Positions 24,492 to 36,555 of a stretch of 64,000 nucleotides of DNA are shown piece after piece. Both the position numbers and the translations under genes were made by a program. Numbering within the stretch: the stretch's first letter is position 1; every line of letters begins with the position of its first letter. The stretch spans positions 474,603 through 538,602 of the forward strand of contig JBEWZL010000184.1 in NCBI GenBank assembly GCA_045837725.1, in the 5' to 3' direction. The stretch is from Vermamoeba vermiformis (taxonomy: Eukaryota; Tubulinea; Echinamoebida). The notes under the pieces were generated by a model, which saw only the letters and a list, made by a program, of their open reading frames with translations, had not been told where the DNA came from and made no database searches.

Positions 24492-25707
24492 ATGTCTGCA
24501 CAAAAGAAAATCGCTTTCTTGGGTTTAGGTTTAATGGGACTGCCAATGGCGTCACATCTCGGTAAGGAAGCAATTGATCTGGCCTCTCGCCTTCTAATAA
24601 TTTTGAAAATTATTCAGTAAAAGGGGGTCATCACTTGACAGTGTGGAACAGAAGCCAGCCTTCGATAGATCAATTAGTAGAGGAAACAAAAAGTTTTTCG
24701 GGATCTGTCAAAGTCGCCAAGGCTCCCAAGTGCGTCATATCATTCACAGCTCTTCAATTTTACGTGCACCTAATTTTTTTACAAGGGAGGCAGCAGCCGA
24801 AGCGGAGTGCATAATTACAATGTTATTCGATGGCAAAGCGACGTTAGAAGCAGTCCAAGAAATGAATTTGAAGGATAAAACCTTAATAATGATGAGTACT
24901 ATATCATTGAAGGATAGTCAAGGTATTTTTCTCGCGCTTGTCAAAGAAAATTCGGCGATCCGCAACTTAATAATATTTTCTTGAAGACTAATAGCTTCTT
25001 TGTTAGAAATCTGCAAGGTTGCCGAGTCACAGGGTGGAAAATATATTGAAGCGCCTGTATTAGGCAATCGCAAAGTTGCTCAAGACGCGAAATTGCAAGT
25101 TCTCGCTGGCGCCAATGATTCGTCCTTAATTGAGCAGTGGAAGGACGTCCTTTCCTTATTCGGTGTTGTACGTAACCTAGGAGGAGTAGGCAAGGCAATG
25201 ATGACGAAACTTGCCATAAATCAAATGATCGCCGCAAATCTGGTTGCTTGGGCTAAGTAAGAATTCCACTACAGTCAATTTACGAAATACAAACTTGTTA
25301 AATATATGCGCATTAATATATTTTACAGCACCTATGCATTGATCTCCGAAGAAGGAGTCAATGAAGAAGAATTTATGAAAGTGGTAGCAAACGGCCCGGT
25401 CAATCTGCCTTATTACCACGTTTGGGGTCAAAAAATGAAGAGCCATAATTATAAAGAGAAATTATTTTCTGCATATGGCGTTCAGAAAGATGTTGGCCTT
25501 GTTTCTGAGGCCGCTGAAGGTCTCGGGTACGGATCGAGCGTAAAAAAAATTGCTGTTCCGCTCTAAAACTAATTTAAATGTTTTTTATATAGGCTCGATA
25601 CCGGTTTTCTCCAAGGCATGAAGCATATCATCGATAGTGCGGTTGAAAAAGGTCACGGCGATGATGACTTCGCATCCGTTTACGAAGGCGTGTTGAAAAA
25701 ACAATAA
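24492..25707 (+). CDS. 3-hydroxyisobutyrate dehydrogenase / GLYR1-type NAD(P)-dependent reductase
   Basis: Six exons. The start gives the dinucleotide-binding motif KIAFLGLGLMGLPMASHL. Further family motifs are AEAECIITMLFDG, LIMMSTISLKDS, APVLGNRKVAQDAKLQVLAG, GGVGKAMMTKLAINQMIAAN (with the catalytic Lys in the K-x-x-x-N context) and a C-terminus with GHGDDDFASVYEGVLKKQ. Members oxidise short beta-hydroxy acids or reduce succinic semialdehyde/glyoxylate. The substrate cannot be assigned here. Length (about 300 residues) fits, and there is no evident targeting peptide. The last intron is ambiguous: an in-frame TAA follows VPL at 25565, so the donor is probably earlier, near 25527. Confidence 0.85.
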
Positions 25708-26209
25708 ACACCCGAAAGTCGCCTTTTTTTTTAGACTTAATTGTCTTACACGTGGTTTATTATCCGAATCGGCGCACATAATTGTTGTGTTTTTTTGTTT
25801 TTCTAAAATCTTTCGGAAATTTTCAGGCAACAAAAAGCGGGCAGCAATTTCGTAATTTATTTCAATTAATTCATAGTACAAGGTGCAATAGCTAATGGAA
25901 TCGTAAGTTTGATCTTTACAAGGTTTAAAACGCCAAAATTCTAACGTTGCCATCTATTTACTGCAGAAACAAAGATCATTTGCAAGTTCAAAGGTACCCC
26001 AAATACTAATTTATTATTATTTTATTATAAAATCATTAGTTACGTGCAAAACGCAATAACCGTTAGGTTTCTGAAATTAATTTAATAAGTTGATTTTTGT
26101 TGATCCGCGACAGTTCGCTGGCCTGACTTGATAATAATCATGATAAAATAAGCGTAATTTTAACGCATATTTTAGCGACCTTGAAGGACACTCTGCGTTA
26201 AGCACTTCA

Positions 26210-28334
26210 ATGGGATTGCGCATCTCTCCGATGTTCGTGTAAGTACTCATGAAATCATCTTATGTATTATTCGCAAATTACTATAATGCAATTCAATGCG
26301 TATGTTGCGTAATTAGCTTCTTTAGTGAAAATTTTTATTTGTGAAATTTCCGAGTCTTACGAATCCGCAGTGGAGACGATAAAGTCGAGGTGGTCGCTAC
26401 AGTAGTTAGAGATATGAAAGTCAAAAAGAAGAAAGAATAAGAAAAAGAAGAAAAAGAACAAGAAAAAGTCCAAATCCAAGTCAAAGCGCTTGGCACGCAA
26501 ACACGTCGTTGTGGCTTCAATTGAGGCCCACGAAGTGCTTGCAAATTCTAAAGCTGATATTTCCACCGACGAGACTAAGGCAGCCAAGCAAAAAGTATTC
26601 GAAGCAACGAAAGCTGCTGGCGTACAGATCAACTTGATTTCGAATCCGGAAGCGATCGAGACGTTGTTGCAAAAAGAAGCCAAGACTACTACCACCGCTT
26701 TCTATCTCGTTAATTTGGGCACAGTCGTGGATAAATATTTCTTATGGATGAAGCACTTACCTCGTGCTGTTCCTCACTACGGTAAGTTCTTTTTGCAAAC
26801 CCGATCGGTCCGGGATGCGGCTAACATTTATTTTTTAGCCGTTAAATCGAACCCCGATATCAACATTGTACGCACATTGGCTCAGTTAGGCTGTGGCTTC
26901 GATTGCGCGAGCAAATCAGAAATTGAAGAAGTTTTGAGTATTGGTGTCAGCCCGGATCGCATCATTTTTGCCAACCCATGCAAGGGTCCAGGTAAGTCTA
27001 CTCTACTATACATAATATATAGCCCAGGACTAATATGAATAAATATAATAGATCACATTAAGTACGCGAAGGACAATGGTGTGGATATGATGACATTCGA
27101 CAACCGCGAAGAGATTGAAAAAATTCATCAATTGTTCCCTAATGCGCGCATGGTGCTGCGTATTTTGACCGATGACAGCCACTCGTCGTCACCACTTGGC
27201 ACTAAGTTCGGTGCTCCTCCTGATGACTGTCCCAAGTTGATGGCTTTGTGCAAAGAAAAAGGCATTAACCTCGTTGGTATTAGGTTAGTCGTAAACACGC
27301 CATCACGCACCCAATACTAACATTAGTATAGTTTCCACGTGGGTAGTGGCTGTTACTCCACTGCTGCCTACCAGGACGCGTTGAAACTCGCTCGCAAGAT
27401 GTTTGATTTGGCCGGCGATTACGGCTACAAATTGAAGCTTTTAGACATTGGCGGTGTAAGTACCCGTCAATAGCCGTCGCCTCGCAGATTCTTATCGTGT
27501 TGCAGGGCTGGCCTGGTGTTGAGACAGGTCCTGTCAGCTTCGCGGAGATTGCTACGGAGATCAGACCAACCATTGACGAGTTGTTCCCCAAAGAAGTCGA
27601 AGTCATCTCTGAGCCTGGCCGATACTTCTGCACTGCCTCGTACACACTGGCTGTGAACGTTATTGGTCGTCGAGAACGTTACATCAATCCGCACAACACG
27701 ACCACTATGAAAGCTGTTGATCAGGCCTCCGACGAAGACTCGGACTTGGAGTTGGAAAGTTTTGACGACGAGTCTGACTATGACGCTGACGAGAAGTTAG
27801 CGAAGAACGAACAGGCGTTGTCGCTGGAAAACATTGAGAAGAAGTTGCGAGCCAAGAAAGAGAAGAAATACAACCAAGCTATGAGCCCTAAAATCAGCGT
27901 TGAAAAAGTCGATAAGAAACCTGAACCCGAGGTCCAAGAAAAGCCACAAAAGGAAATCCTGTATTATTTATCCGATGGTATCTACGGCAGTTTCAACAAT
28001 ATCGTAAGTGTCACATTGAAAATTTGGACTTTGACACGTGTCACTAACATCGCGTCATTAGATCTTCGACCACGCAGTGCCTCAGCCCCTCAAATTAGCC
28101 ACCACTGACATTGAGAACGGTCAAATCGACGAGTCCAAGACGACAAACAAGAGCAGATTGTTCGGCCCTACTTGCGACAGTATTGACGTCATTTGCAAAG
28201 ACATTGAGTTGCCTGATCTGCACGTGGGAGATTGGCTCTATTTCATGAACATGGGTGCCTACACCGTGGCTTCGTCGACCAAGTTCAACGGCTTTACTCC
28301 GCCCAACGCGAGATACATCATGACCCTTGAATAA
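26210..28334 (+). CDS. Ornithine decarboxylase with acidic/charged insertion
   Basis: PLP-dependent decarboxylation of ornithine to putrescine, the first step of polyamine synthesis. Family landmarks: [18 protein letters not shown] (PLP lysine; the intron falls after HY), [75 protein letters not shown] (catalytic Cys) and MGAYT. About 100 charged residues (27690-27950, starting [17 protein letters not shown]) are inserted before YYLSDG. The mature start is unclear. A first exon at 26210-26238 (MGLRISPMF) splices well to about 26376, but that frame ends at a TAA (26438) inside a Lys/Arg-rich AAG tract, one base out of phase with the enzyme frame. There is no PEST-like tail. Confidence 0.9.
28032..28043. 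promoter_or_regulatory. 12-bp palindrome TGACACGTGTCA in an ornithine decarboxylase intron
   Basis: Perfect copy inside the last intron of the ornithine decarboxylase gene (about 28005-28061). A roughly 55-bp intron with a 12-bp palindrome at its centre is unlikely by chance. Confidence 0.4.
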
Positions 28335-28505
28335 ACATAATGTTCAATGCAAGTCTGTTACTCGGTGTGCGGCGTTGCTTAGCGGACTTAACTGCATCTC
28401 CGCGATTTAACTCTGGAAATTTCAGTCTGTAAATTCTTTTAAATCCTTTGTTTTAGTAATTCTTTTAATCTTTGTCAACCACATAAGACCACACCACCTC
28501 AGTTC

Positions 28506-28823
28506 ATGAGCTATTTCAACTTCGGAGTAAATCCGAAGGTCGCTAATATTGCCGGCACCTCTAGCGAAAGATACACCGATTGGCAATCGGACACTTGGAT
28601 CCAAGCATGGAGAAAGAGGACAGGAATAACCAATCCTCCCTGCTCCGTTCTTGGCTGCGGTGCTGCTGGCTCTCACGGAGCGCATGTCCAAATAAAAGAT
28701 GGACGGACTTCGGGAGAATGGGCGATTATTCCAATGTGTCCGTACCATAACAACCCCAACAATTTCGAGCATATGAAAACGAAGAAGGACACTCGTTTTG
28801 TTCTAGTTTCGGACATGCACTAA
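28506..28823 (+). CDS. Small HNH-like zinc protein of bacterial type
   Basis: A single intronless frame of 105 residues. A Cys pair (PPCSVLGC), then HGAHVQI, then WAIIPMCPYHNN form a treble-clef arrangement: CxxxxC, an AHV histidine, and CPYHN. Small proteins with the pattern C..C-(D/G)AHV-...-W.I.P.C..CN are common in bacteria, where they are annotated as hypothetical or HNH-like. Nuclease activity is possible but unproven. The N-terminus (MSYFNFGVNPKVANIAGT) has no targeting signal. No introns in an intron-rich genome, and a position next to a bacterial-type ligase gene, fit acquisition from bacteria. Confidence 0.7.
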   Translation: MSYFNFGVNPKVANIAGTSSERYTDWQSDTWIQAWRKRTGITNPPCSVLGCGAAGSHGAHVQIKDGRTSGEWAIIPMCPYHNNPNNFEHMKTKKDTRFVLVSDMH

Positions 28824-29006
28824 AGCAGGTCGAACCTAAATTCAAATTTGTGAATTGCTATCTTTGGAATAATTCGCTAATAAATAATAATTACAGATAA
28901 ATGTTCATACTATTAACTTTCAATTGAAACCTCACTCCAACAACAAGGAGGAAAATCTGCGGTTTTATAAAAATAGCGAGCACCAAAAAGAAAAGCACAT
29001 CGCCCA

Positions 29007-31775
29007 ATGCTGACTAGACGCCTGATTGGCTTGTGGAGCAAATCTGCAACAAGTAGGCGGCAGACAAGCAATGTTATTGTCAGCAGATCTCTGTTACAAA
29101 GGTCAACTGCAAAAACAAGCTATTTAATACGAAAATATAGTAAAAAAATTGAAGAGGCTCCTAAGCAAGCGATATCACGAATTGAAGAGTTGCGATCTAA
29201 TTTAAAAAAGTAAGAATAATTTTTAAAAATCAACAACTGACAGAATATTAAAACAAACTTATTATTTAACATTCAATAGATATTCTCAAGCATATTATAA
29301 TGAATCAAAATCTCTCGTCACGGATCAAGAGTATGACGCGTTGTTCAAAGAGTTACAACAATTAGAAGCTCAGTACCCTGTCTTAAAAACCAAAAATACG
29401 CCAACTGAATCAGTGGGAGCAAAAGTAATAATATTAACCACTTATTTAGCGTAAAATCTTCTTTGCACTCACGATGAACTCATTCGGATCTGTTGATCAG
29501 GTTAAAGACGGCGTTGTTCATCGACGTCCAATGTTATCATTAAGCAACACATATAATGAAGAAGAAGTCATTAAATTCGACCAACGAATAGCAAAATTAT
29601 TAGAAGGCGAGGTAAGAATTTTGATTGAAAATACCACATCCGAAAATTAATTCTCTGTAGAAATACGAATATACGCTAGAAATGAAATATGATGGTGTAG
29701 CATTGAGCCTTATATACAACAAAGGAAAATTAGTACGAGCATTGACCCGTGGCGACGGAATTAAAGGCGAAGATGTGACCGAAAATGTTAAGCAGTTTGT
29801 CGATCTGCCCAAATCTTTGCAGACAGACCTCGCAAACATCGATATTGATAAGAAAATATTTGCAAAGCAACTTTTAGAGTCAGATTTTGAAATACGAGGA
29901 GAGGTCGTTTTGTCTAAAGAAGTTTTCAAGCGGATCAACGAAGAAGCGGAAAAACTAGGCCGAAGTCAGTTATTTGCAAACCCGCGGAATTTAGCGTCCG
30001 GAATAATTAACAGAAAATCGAGTAACGGCGCTGCAGAATCGAAAACATTGAAATACTATGAACATCACAAACTAAATTTTCACGCCTATTCGTTGCTTAG
30101 CGACGTTAAAGACCGAAGTAAGCTAATTTTATCAATTTTATTATAATACTAACTATATTTTATAGATCAAACTCAATCTGGAAATTTAAAGTTATTAAAA
30201 TCGTTCGGATTTAATACGGACGAAAAATCAATGACGACAAATTCCATTGACAAAGTGATTGAATATACACAGCAATTAGAATCACAACGCGCATCATTGC
30301 CATATGAAATCGATGGTGTAGTCGTCAAAGTGAATAGTATCGAACAACAGGAATTCATCGGATCCACTTCGTCAGTACCGAGGTGGGCTATTGCGTACAA
30401 ATTTGACGCGATGAAAGCTGTCACTACTGTCCAAGACATTCAACTGCAAGTAAGTCACCATTACACCAAAATCACTTCGCTTAGTTTCGACATCAATATT
30501 TTATTTTTATTCGAAATTAAGTATTTTGATTATTTGGAGATATTTCAGTGTATTTATATTAACCTTTGAAATAGGTAGGCAGAACTGGCAAAGTGACGCC
30601 GGTTGCAATTGTAGATCCGGTGCTTTTGTCCGGCATTTCAATCACAAGAGCTACATTGCATAACAGGCAATACATTGAAGAAAAAAACATTCGAATAGGA
30701 TCGCAAGTGATTATAGAACGGTCAGCGGATGTTATTCCGAAGATTGTTGGTCGTGCCAGTGACGAAATTTCACCCCATGAAAGTAGGTACTTTGACGTCC
30801 GTTGACAGCATTACTAAATTAGGCATAGGCTCGAGTTTGCCGATAGATTGGCACACTTGCCCTTGTGAATTGAAGCAACCATTGGAAGAACGTGCTGGTT
30901 ACGTGGATGTTTTTTGCACGTCGCCGCAATGTCCCGAACAACTCATGAACAGAATTCATTATTTTGCGGGCAAGAACGCGTTGAAAATTGACGGACTGGG
31001 CAAGAAGATTGTGCAACAACTCATCGACTGGAATTATGTGCAGTCTATTCCCGATATTTTTTCATTGCATCAATACCGTGAAGAAATGATTTCGCAGCCT
31101 GGTTGGGGTGAAAAAAGCGTCGATAATTTGCTACAAAATATCGAAAAAGTACCTAAAATGTTATTTTTGCTTTCAAGTCATTCTAACGAAATTTCGCAGG
31201 CGAAGCAAGAAGCTGATTGGCCGTCAATTATTACCGGATTAGGATTGCCGCATGTTGGCTACGAAGCAGCAAAGGCTCTTGCCGCGAAATTTCCCAACGC
31301 TGAAGCACTGAAACAAGCAACAGCTGAGGAGATCATGGAGATTCAACGATTTGGACCGAACAACGCGCCGGCTATTGAGAATGCGCTAAAATCATCGCGC
31401 GTCGTTGAATTGATTGATAAATTAGCTGCAATTGGATTGGATGGCAAGACCAACAAACCAAATGACAATCAAAACAGTCAAAGTAGCGCGTTGAATTCTT
31501 CGAGTGCAGCTGTCACGAGTGAATGGCACGGCAAAAATTGGGTGTTTTCAGGCGCACTCGACACAATGTCACGTTCAGACGCAGGAAAAAAAGTCGAAAA
31601 GTATCTTGGAGGCACCGTCAAAACTACAGTGAGCAAAGGCTCAGTTCTCGTGACTGGTGCTAAAGCCGCTGAAGGTTCCACGTCAAAAGCTAAAAAAGCC
31701 CTTGAAATCGGAGCTACGGTGTTGAACGAGACTGAATTCTTGGAACTGTTGCGCAAATACGGCGCCGATTTATAA
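29007..31775 (+). CDS. ligA: NAD+-dependent DNA ligase (LigA type) with mitochondrial-like leader
   Basis: About seven exons. Domains in order: an N-terminal basic, Ser-rich leader (MLTRRLIGLWSKSATSRRQT) of about 50 residues; domain Ia (QAYYNESKSLVTDQEYDALF); the nucleotidyltransferase with active-site motif LEMKYDGVALS, TRGDGIKGEDVTENV, FANPRNLASG, YEIDGVVVKV and AIAYKFDA; an OB fold (VGRTGKVTPVAIVDPVLLSG, ITRATLHN); a four-Cys zinc finger (TCPC, then CTSPQCPEQL); helix-hairpin-helix repeats (IDGLGKKIVQQL, GLGLPHVGYEAA); and a C-terminal BRCT domain (GKNWVFSGALDTMSR). All LigA catalytic parts are present. Eukaryotes normally use ATP-dependent ligases, so this is a transferred bacterial gene, well naturalised with introns. 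The leader suggests mitochondrial DNA replication or repair. Confidence 0.93.
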
Positions 31776-31852
31776 ATCATAACTTTGTAATATGCTAAAC
31801 TACATGTTGTACACCCAACTCAAATGCTGTATTTTAACTTTCGTTAGGAGGT

Positions 31853-34659
31853 CTAATTCGAAGGCGCAATCTCCATGACGTCAAACCAGACAGTGCCAGG
31901 ACTCAGTACAATCCATCTGGGCCAGTAGCCGCCAGTGTTAGTGACTTGAATGGGCTGCACAGTGAATTTCTGCCAGTCTTTGGAGGTCGTGAAAACTTGG
32001 TTCACGAGGTACTTGCTGTTGCCGTCGGTCAAAATGTAGAACGCAACTTTGATGCCCGCACGATCCCCGCGCATGTAGAACGAGGTTTGATATGATTGGC
32101 CAGTTGTTAGCGTCACTCCGAACGCCTGAACATTGTAGTACTGGTACAAACCATTTGGCGCCAGATCTGTCAAACACATGAGCAACTTAACTCCTACATC
32201 TGACAAAAAACTAAAGTATTATTAAATTGTTACCTGCACAGCTGTCATTAAAGCAATGAATTCTGAACGATTTCAATCCATCGACTGCCAATCGTGTGTC
32301 AGTGCCAAAACTGGACCACTGAGAGACGTAAAATCTAATCCGTGAATATTGTGTGGTGTTAGCCAAATATGGTAAGTACATCACGTGATTCAAATGACGT
32401 ACGAGAACGCATCAGGCTGGCTGACAGTCGGCGTCAATTCAAAGCTCGGATTGCGAATCAAATTCTTGGGGTTGTGATACAGCACGTGTTTCTTCAGTTC
32501 AATTCTGTACGCACGTGACGAATAGCCGTCGAGCACGTCGCTGAACACGCCGTTGGAGATGGTCACGGCTCTGTTTTGTTGGAACACTTCGATGCCGCGA
32601 GTCACACTGGGATCCAAATCCTGCAAACCAAAGTAAGCTATAATAAGGTTCACATAGCTTCATGTATCAACAAAACAAAGAATAAATTCCGGATTTGACA
32701 GATCCAAATGCTGCTTTTTCATCCGTGAAATTTTTTTAGTCTCAGACAACATTTCCTAATTTGGACATACCTTAATCGTCACTTTGACGCTAGACACGGA
32801 ATTTCTGCCGTTGATCATCACAACCATCAAATAATCCTGATGCACGTAAGCTTTGCCCTTGACATTCTTGTTCACTGAACCGTCGATCAGATCACGTGAC
32901 TCAATCGAAATTTCGTTGGCTTTCTTGTGCGACAAGAACCAGGGCGTCAATTCGACAACTTCTTCGGTCAATTGTCGACACTCAGCCCACATGCCCGTGA
33001 ATGGAATTCCTTCAGTGAAATAAATTATTCCGCGCACGTCGTTGACCAGGGCCAAATACGTCATTGCACGTTGTTCCGCTGCGGTCGGCTGTCTGGTCCA
33101 TTCTTCCGCTCCTCCGAAGGCTTGGGCCACCAACCACATCGGCTAAAGTACAATAATGAATTAGTCACTGTAGCGCATGGTGAATATTAATTCATTTGCA
33201 AATGATTATTATTGTATACCATTATTAACAGGTCAGCTTGCAATAAAATTTGCAAAACAAATAGAAATTTGTATCCGGTCAGGCAATTTAGCGTAATATT
33301 TTTTCATTAGAAAGTGTTACTTCCATATAAGGCAATATTATGCGCGCAAGAAGGTGACTTACGAACTGATTCTGCGTTTGTGTCTTGTAGGCCGTGAATC
33401 TGTTCCAGATGTCCATTGGTTCACCTTGACAATAGTCACAAGCATCAGAATCCTATAAACGGCTTAGTTATTATTGAAAATGATTAATATATAGGGAATT
33501 ATATAGAGTTGCTTACGGTGATGCCAATCGGGTACGGATCTGTCATTAAGACGTCGAGTGACTTGGTGTAGTTATTGATATTGTACAAACAGTTCAACAC
33601 TAATATCACTGGATGATAAGGATCTAACTGCTTGATGAGATTATAAGACGAAACAATGTACTCGGGGGTGAATCCACTTCCATCGGGCTCATCTGAAAAA
33701 TAATACGGTAAGATCGAACTTAAGCCTTTGCAAATATGCGTAGGTTAAACAATATAGTACCAGCAATATAATAAGCCATCAAAGCAGGATGATCTTTCAT
33801 GCCGTTCACGACTGCAGTAATATTGCCAAATTTTTGTTTCGAATCCTGGCTTTCAGTGATGTAAACCATGTCCAATATCATCTAAAGGCATCAAATAAAT
33901 TATTATACGAATATTAGATCAATTCCACGACGTACCTTAGTTCCTAATTTATGTGCTCGGTCAAAAAGTTGTCTGACGCCATCCAACGTTTGCAAAGGAG
34001 GTCTGTACGGCAAAGGTGCATTGAATCCGTTCGTAGCTTCAGTGCTGATAACGTCCCATAATTGAGGACGACCCCAATCGAAATAATAACCCATGGGCAG
34101 AATTGGCAAACCATTGTAAATGAATCCGTTGGACTTGTGATCAATCTAAATAATATAGGAGTTTAAATTAATTTTAAAATACCTTACTATAATATTTTAT
34201 AATATTTTTAAGGCCTACCTTGACAGAATTTGGCTTGTCAGGCCATCTGCTGATAGAAATATTTTTTTCTGCAATTAACTCGCCACTGCTAGTCTTGATT
34301 TGACAATGTAATGTTGAATATTGTCCAAGAGGAAATTTCGTGACGTCAATAGTCAACTCGTGTCTGACACCCGTGGTAAGGCTCACGGGTGCAACAATGT
34401 AAATAGAAACGTATTTTGCTTGGAATGTTACGGAGTCGCCATAATTAGGATCAATATTCACTAATAATTCTCCTTGTTTTTCTGAAGTAAATGGCTCGAG
34501 TGAAGGATTTACAACAAAATAATTATTTGGCAGATTTGCAAACTCTTCGCTGGTTCTGTTGAATGGATAATATGGTCTACCGCACCATAGTGGTACCGCA
34601 TATATAGTACAAATAAAGCTGAATATACAGCAAATACTAATCAAACGAGTTGTGGTCAT
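31853..34659 (-). CDS. Secreted glycoside-hydrolase-like protein with C-terminal carbohydrate-binding-like domain
   Basis: A multi-exon gene with signal peptide MTTTRLISICCIFSFICTIYA (34659). After a beta-sandwich-like N-terminal region comes a TIM-barrel-like catalytic part: LPILPMGYYFDWG, DGVRQLFDRAHKLGTK, GMKDHPALMAYYIADEPDGSG (a plausible acid/base carboxylate after strand 4), YHPVILVLNC, VLMTDPYPIG, PMWLVAQAFGGAEEW and VRGIIYFTEGIPF. The last exons encode a beta-sandwich with SYQTSFYMRGD and DWQKFTV, resembling CBM4/9-type modules. It probably cleaves a beta-linked polysaccharide outside the cell. I cannot assign a GH family. Several N-glycosylation sequons are present. Confidence 0.72.
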
Positions 34660-34770
34660 TTGATCTGAAAACTTTCTAAATGTACTTCAAAAAAATCTTT
34701 TGCTTAAAAACTCCCATAGCGAACAAGCCAATAATATGACGTAATTGTATACACTCATTTATGTTAATAT

Positions 34771-35613
34771 TTAATACAATTTCAAATGGCCGGTGATCTT
34801 GTCTAACAAAGGCTTCGAGGCTAAAATAAAAAATATTGATAAATAATCGATTTAATTATTAATTTAATATTTAAGTACCTGGTCCCAAGGCAAGAACGGT
34901 CTTGCTACCACTCTTGATTTGAGTTCTGCCTGCATCCACCACCAAGTAAGTATTTACACCCATCTCTTTTGCTTTGCGCTCAAGACTCGTCCTATCGTCA
35001 TATTAATACCACTGTAGTGTTATATATTAATAACGTACAATTCTTCTTCGTCTTTGGCCTTCAAAGTCACTTTCATTTGACCGTATTTGCTCCAAGTCGC
35101 CAAGCCCTTCAAATTTTTCTTGACTGCGCGTTGATATGCGCCTAATGTGGCATGAGAGCATTGAGCAGCTGCCTTGCCCGGACCCATTTTAAGGTCCATA
35201 CGCACGACTAAGACCTGCGTGCGTTTGAAAATTAACACGATGGTAAATCAATATATATTTATTCGGCTCCAGAATATTTTTTAAAATTAATATTAAGTAT
35301 TATCAACGTGCAAATATGTCATATAAATATAGTTGCTTATAAAATTAAATTTCTCGATTTTTTACCATTTTTAATTCTTCGTCTTCTGATTCAGATCCAG
35401 ATGCCTCTTCACCAGAGCTCTCCTCTGATTCATCGCTCACATCCTCGTCGTTTTTATTTTTAGCCTGTTCTTTGGCCTTTAACAACTCTTTTTCCAGCTC
35501 TGCAGCCTTCAAATCCTTTGTGGGTCTTGTTTGACTTCCGCTCCTCCAATACGAGGCGACTACGAAGCCCAAACAGAAACTAGACACTAGGCCCGCAATA
35601 GTTGATGGGTTCA
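34771..35613 (-). CDS. Peptidyl-tRNA hydrolase 2 (Pth2)
   Basis: Releases tRNA from stalled peptidyl-tRNA. The C-terminal domain is unmistakable: VLVVRMDLKMGPGKAAAQCS, HATLGAYQRA, MKVTLKAKDEEEL, NTYLVVDAGRTQIKSGSKTV and the final ITGHLKLY. The N-terminus (MNPSTIAGLVSSFCLGFVVA) is a membrane-anchor or mitochondrial signal-anchor like that of human PTRH2, followed by an acidic Ser/Glu linker. Three to four exons; the first ends ...ELKM at about 35367. An upstream in-frame Met at 35701 would add 29 residues before the anchor. The internal start is preferred because the anchor then lies at the N-terminus. Confidence 0.92.
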
Positions 35614-35766
35614 TATTGATGAATATCTGACAAAATGAATTTTTTTCCGATCGAACAAAAAACGATCCAAGGGGGCTTCCCAAACAACAATTAGAGGTCA
35701 TATTTATGATGACTAATGAATAGTACGTCGATTACATTAATACAACATTTATTATAATACAACGCT

Positions 35767-36555
35767 TTATACAACTGATTTTATGCCGCGAGACACGTTC
35801 GATGGCATGAGCTTCGTGATTTGCTTAGGGCTGAATAATAAATCGTTAGATACTGACACATTGACTATATAACAATATATACTATAATATTGAAAATCGC
35901 ACGACGGGTCCGTAAAGCAGTTAAATAGTTTTGTATTGGATGTACTTACTGTCCAAGCTTGCACTTCGGTCCATCGGGGCAGAAGCCTAATAAGTATGCT
36001 TCACATATTTCTCGCTTGACGTGCCTCTTGTTGCACTTGGGTCCATATTTACAGAATCCTTGATTGAAGTACGGGCATTCCGTGATCTTCGACTCGGGGT
36101 CAACGTGACGGAATTTGCATTTGGTTCTCATACATTTGCCTATTATGCAGTTAGTACGCGATATAATTACTATAGATATGAGCACTCATCGAGTTGCAAC
36201 GTACCTTCTAGAAAGAACTGACAGATCGGCATCTTAGAAGAGTCATAAACGTGTAAAAAATTACATTTATCTCCTTTCTTGCATAATCCGTTCAACCAAT
36301 GCTTGCAGACTACATCCTTTTTGCCTACGAGGTAAGATTCGTCTCTTTCTGAATCTATTATTTTCGAAAAAGTTAGAAAAATTCTAGGCCAATATTTACT
36401 CGCCAAAATATTATTGCGCGACATAATTATAATTATTGAGGGTGCTTACCGAATATTTCCTCAAAATCAAATCGACTATCATAAGAGGAGTTATCGCCTT
36501 GCAAAACGTTATCAAAGTTAACCACGACGCGGCTCAGAAAATCTGTAGCAGCCAT
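35767..36555 (-). CDS. CPSF30/CPSF4-like CCCH zinc-finger protein
   Basis: Subunit of the pre-mRNA cleavage and polyadenylation factor. The start [20 protein letters not shown] is followed by CCCH fingers: [59 protein letters not shown] and [20 protein letters not shown]. These align with fingers 2-5 of CPSF30. Finger 1, present in animal CPSF4, is absent: the 60 residues before the first finger here lack a CCCH set. The protein ends shortly after finger 5 ([11 protein letters not shown]), without zinc knuckles. Four exons. Fingers 2 and 3 read AAUAAA in animals and are well conserved here. Confidence 0.92.

Noticed and set aside
25585-25953. Minus-strand frame of about 123 codons downstream of the dehydrogenase gene
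   Set aside because: It overlaps the dehydrogenase's last exon in antisense and has no recognisable domain; probably chance, though the first 75 codons are outside that exon.
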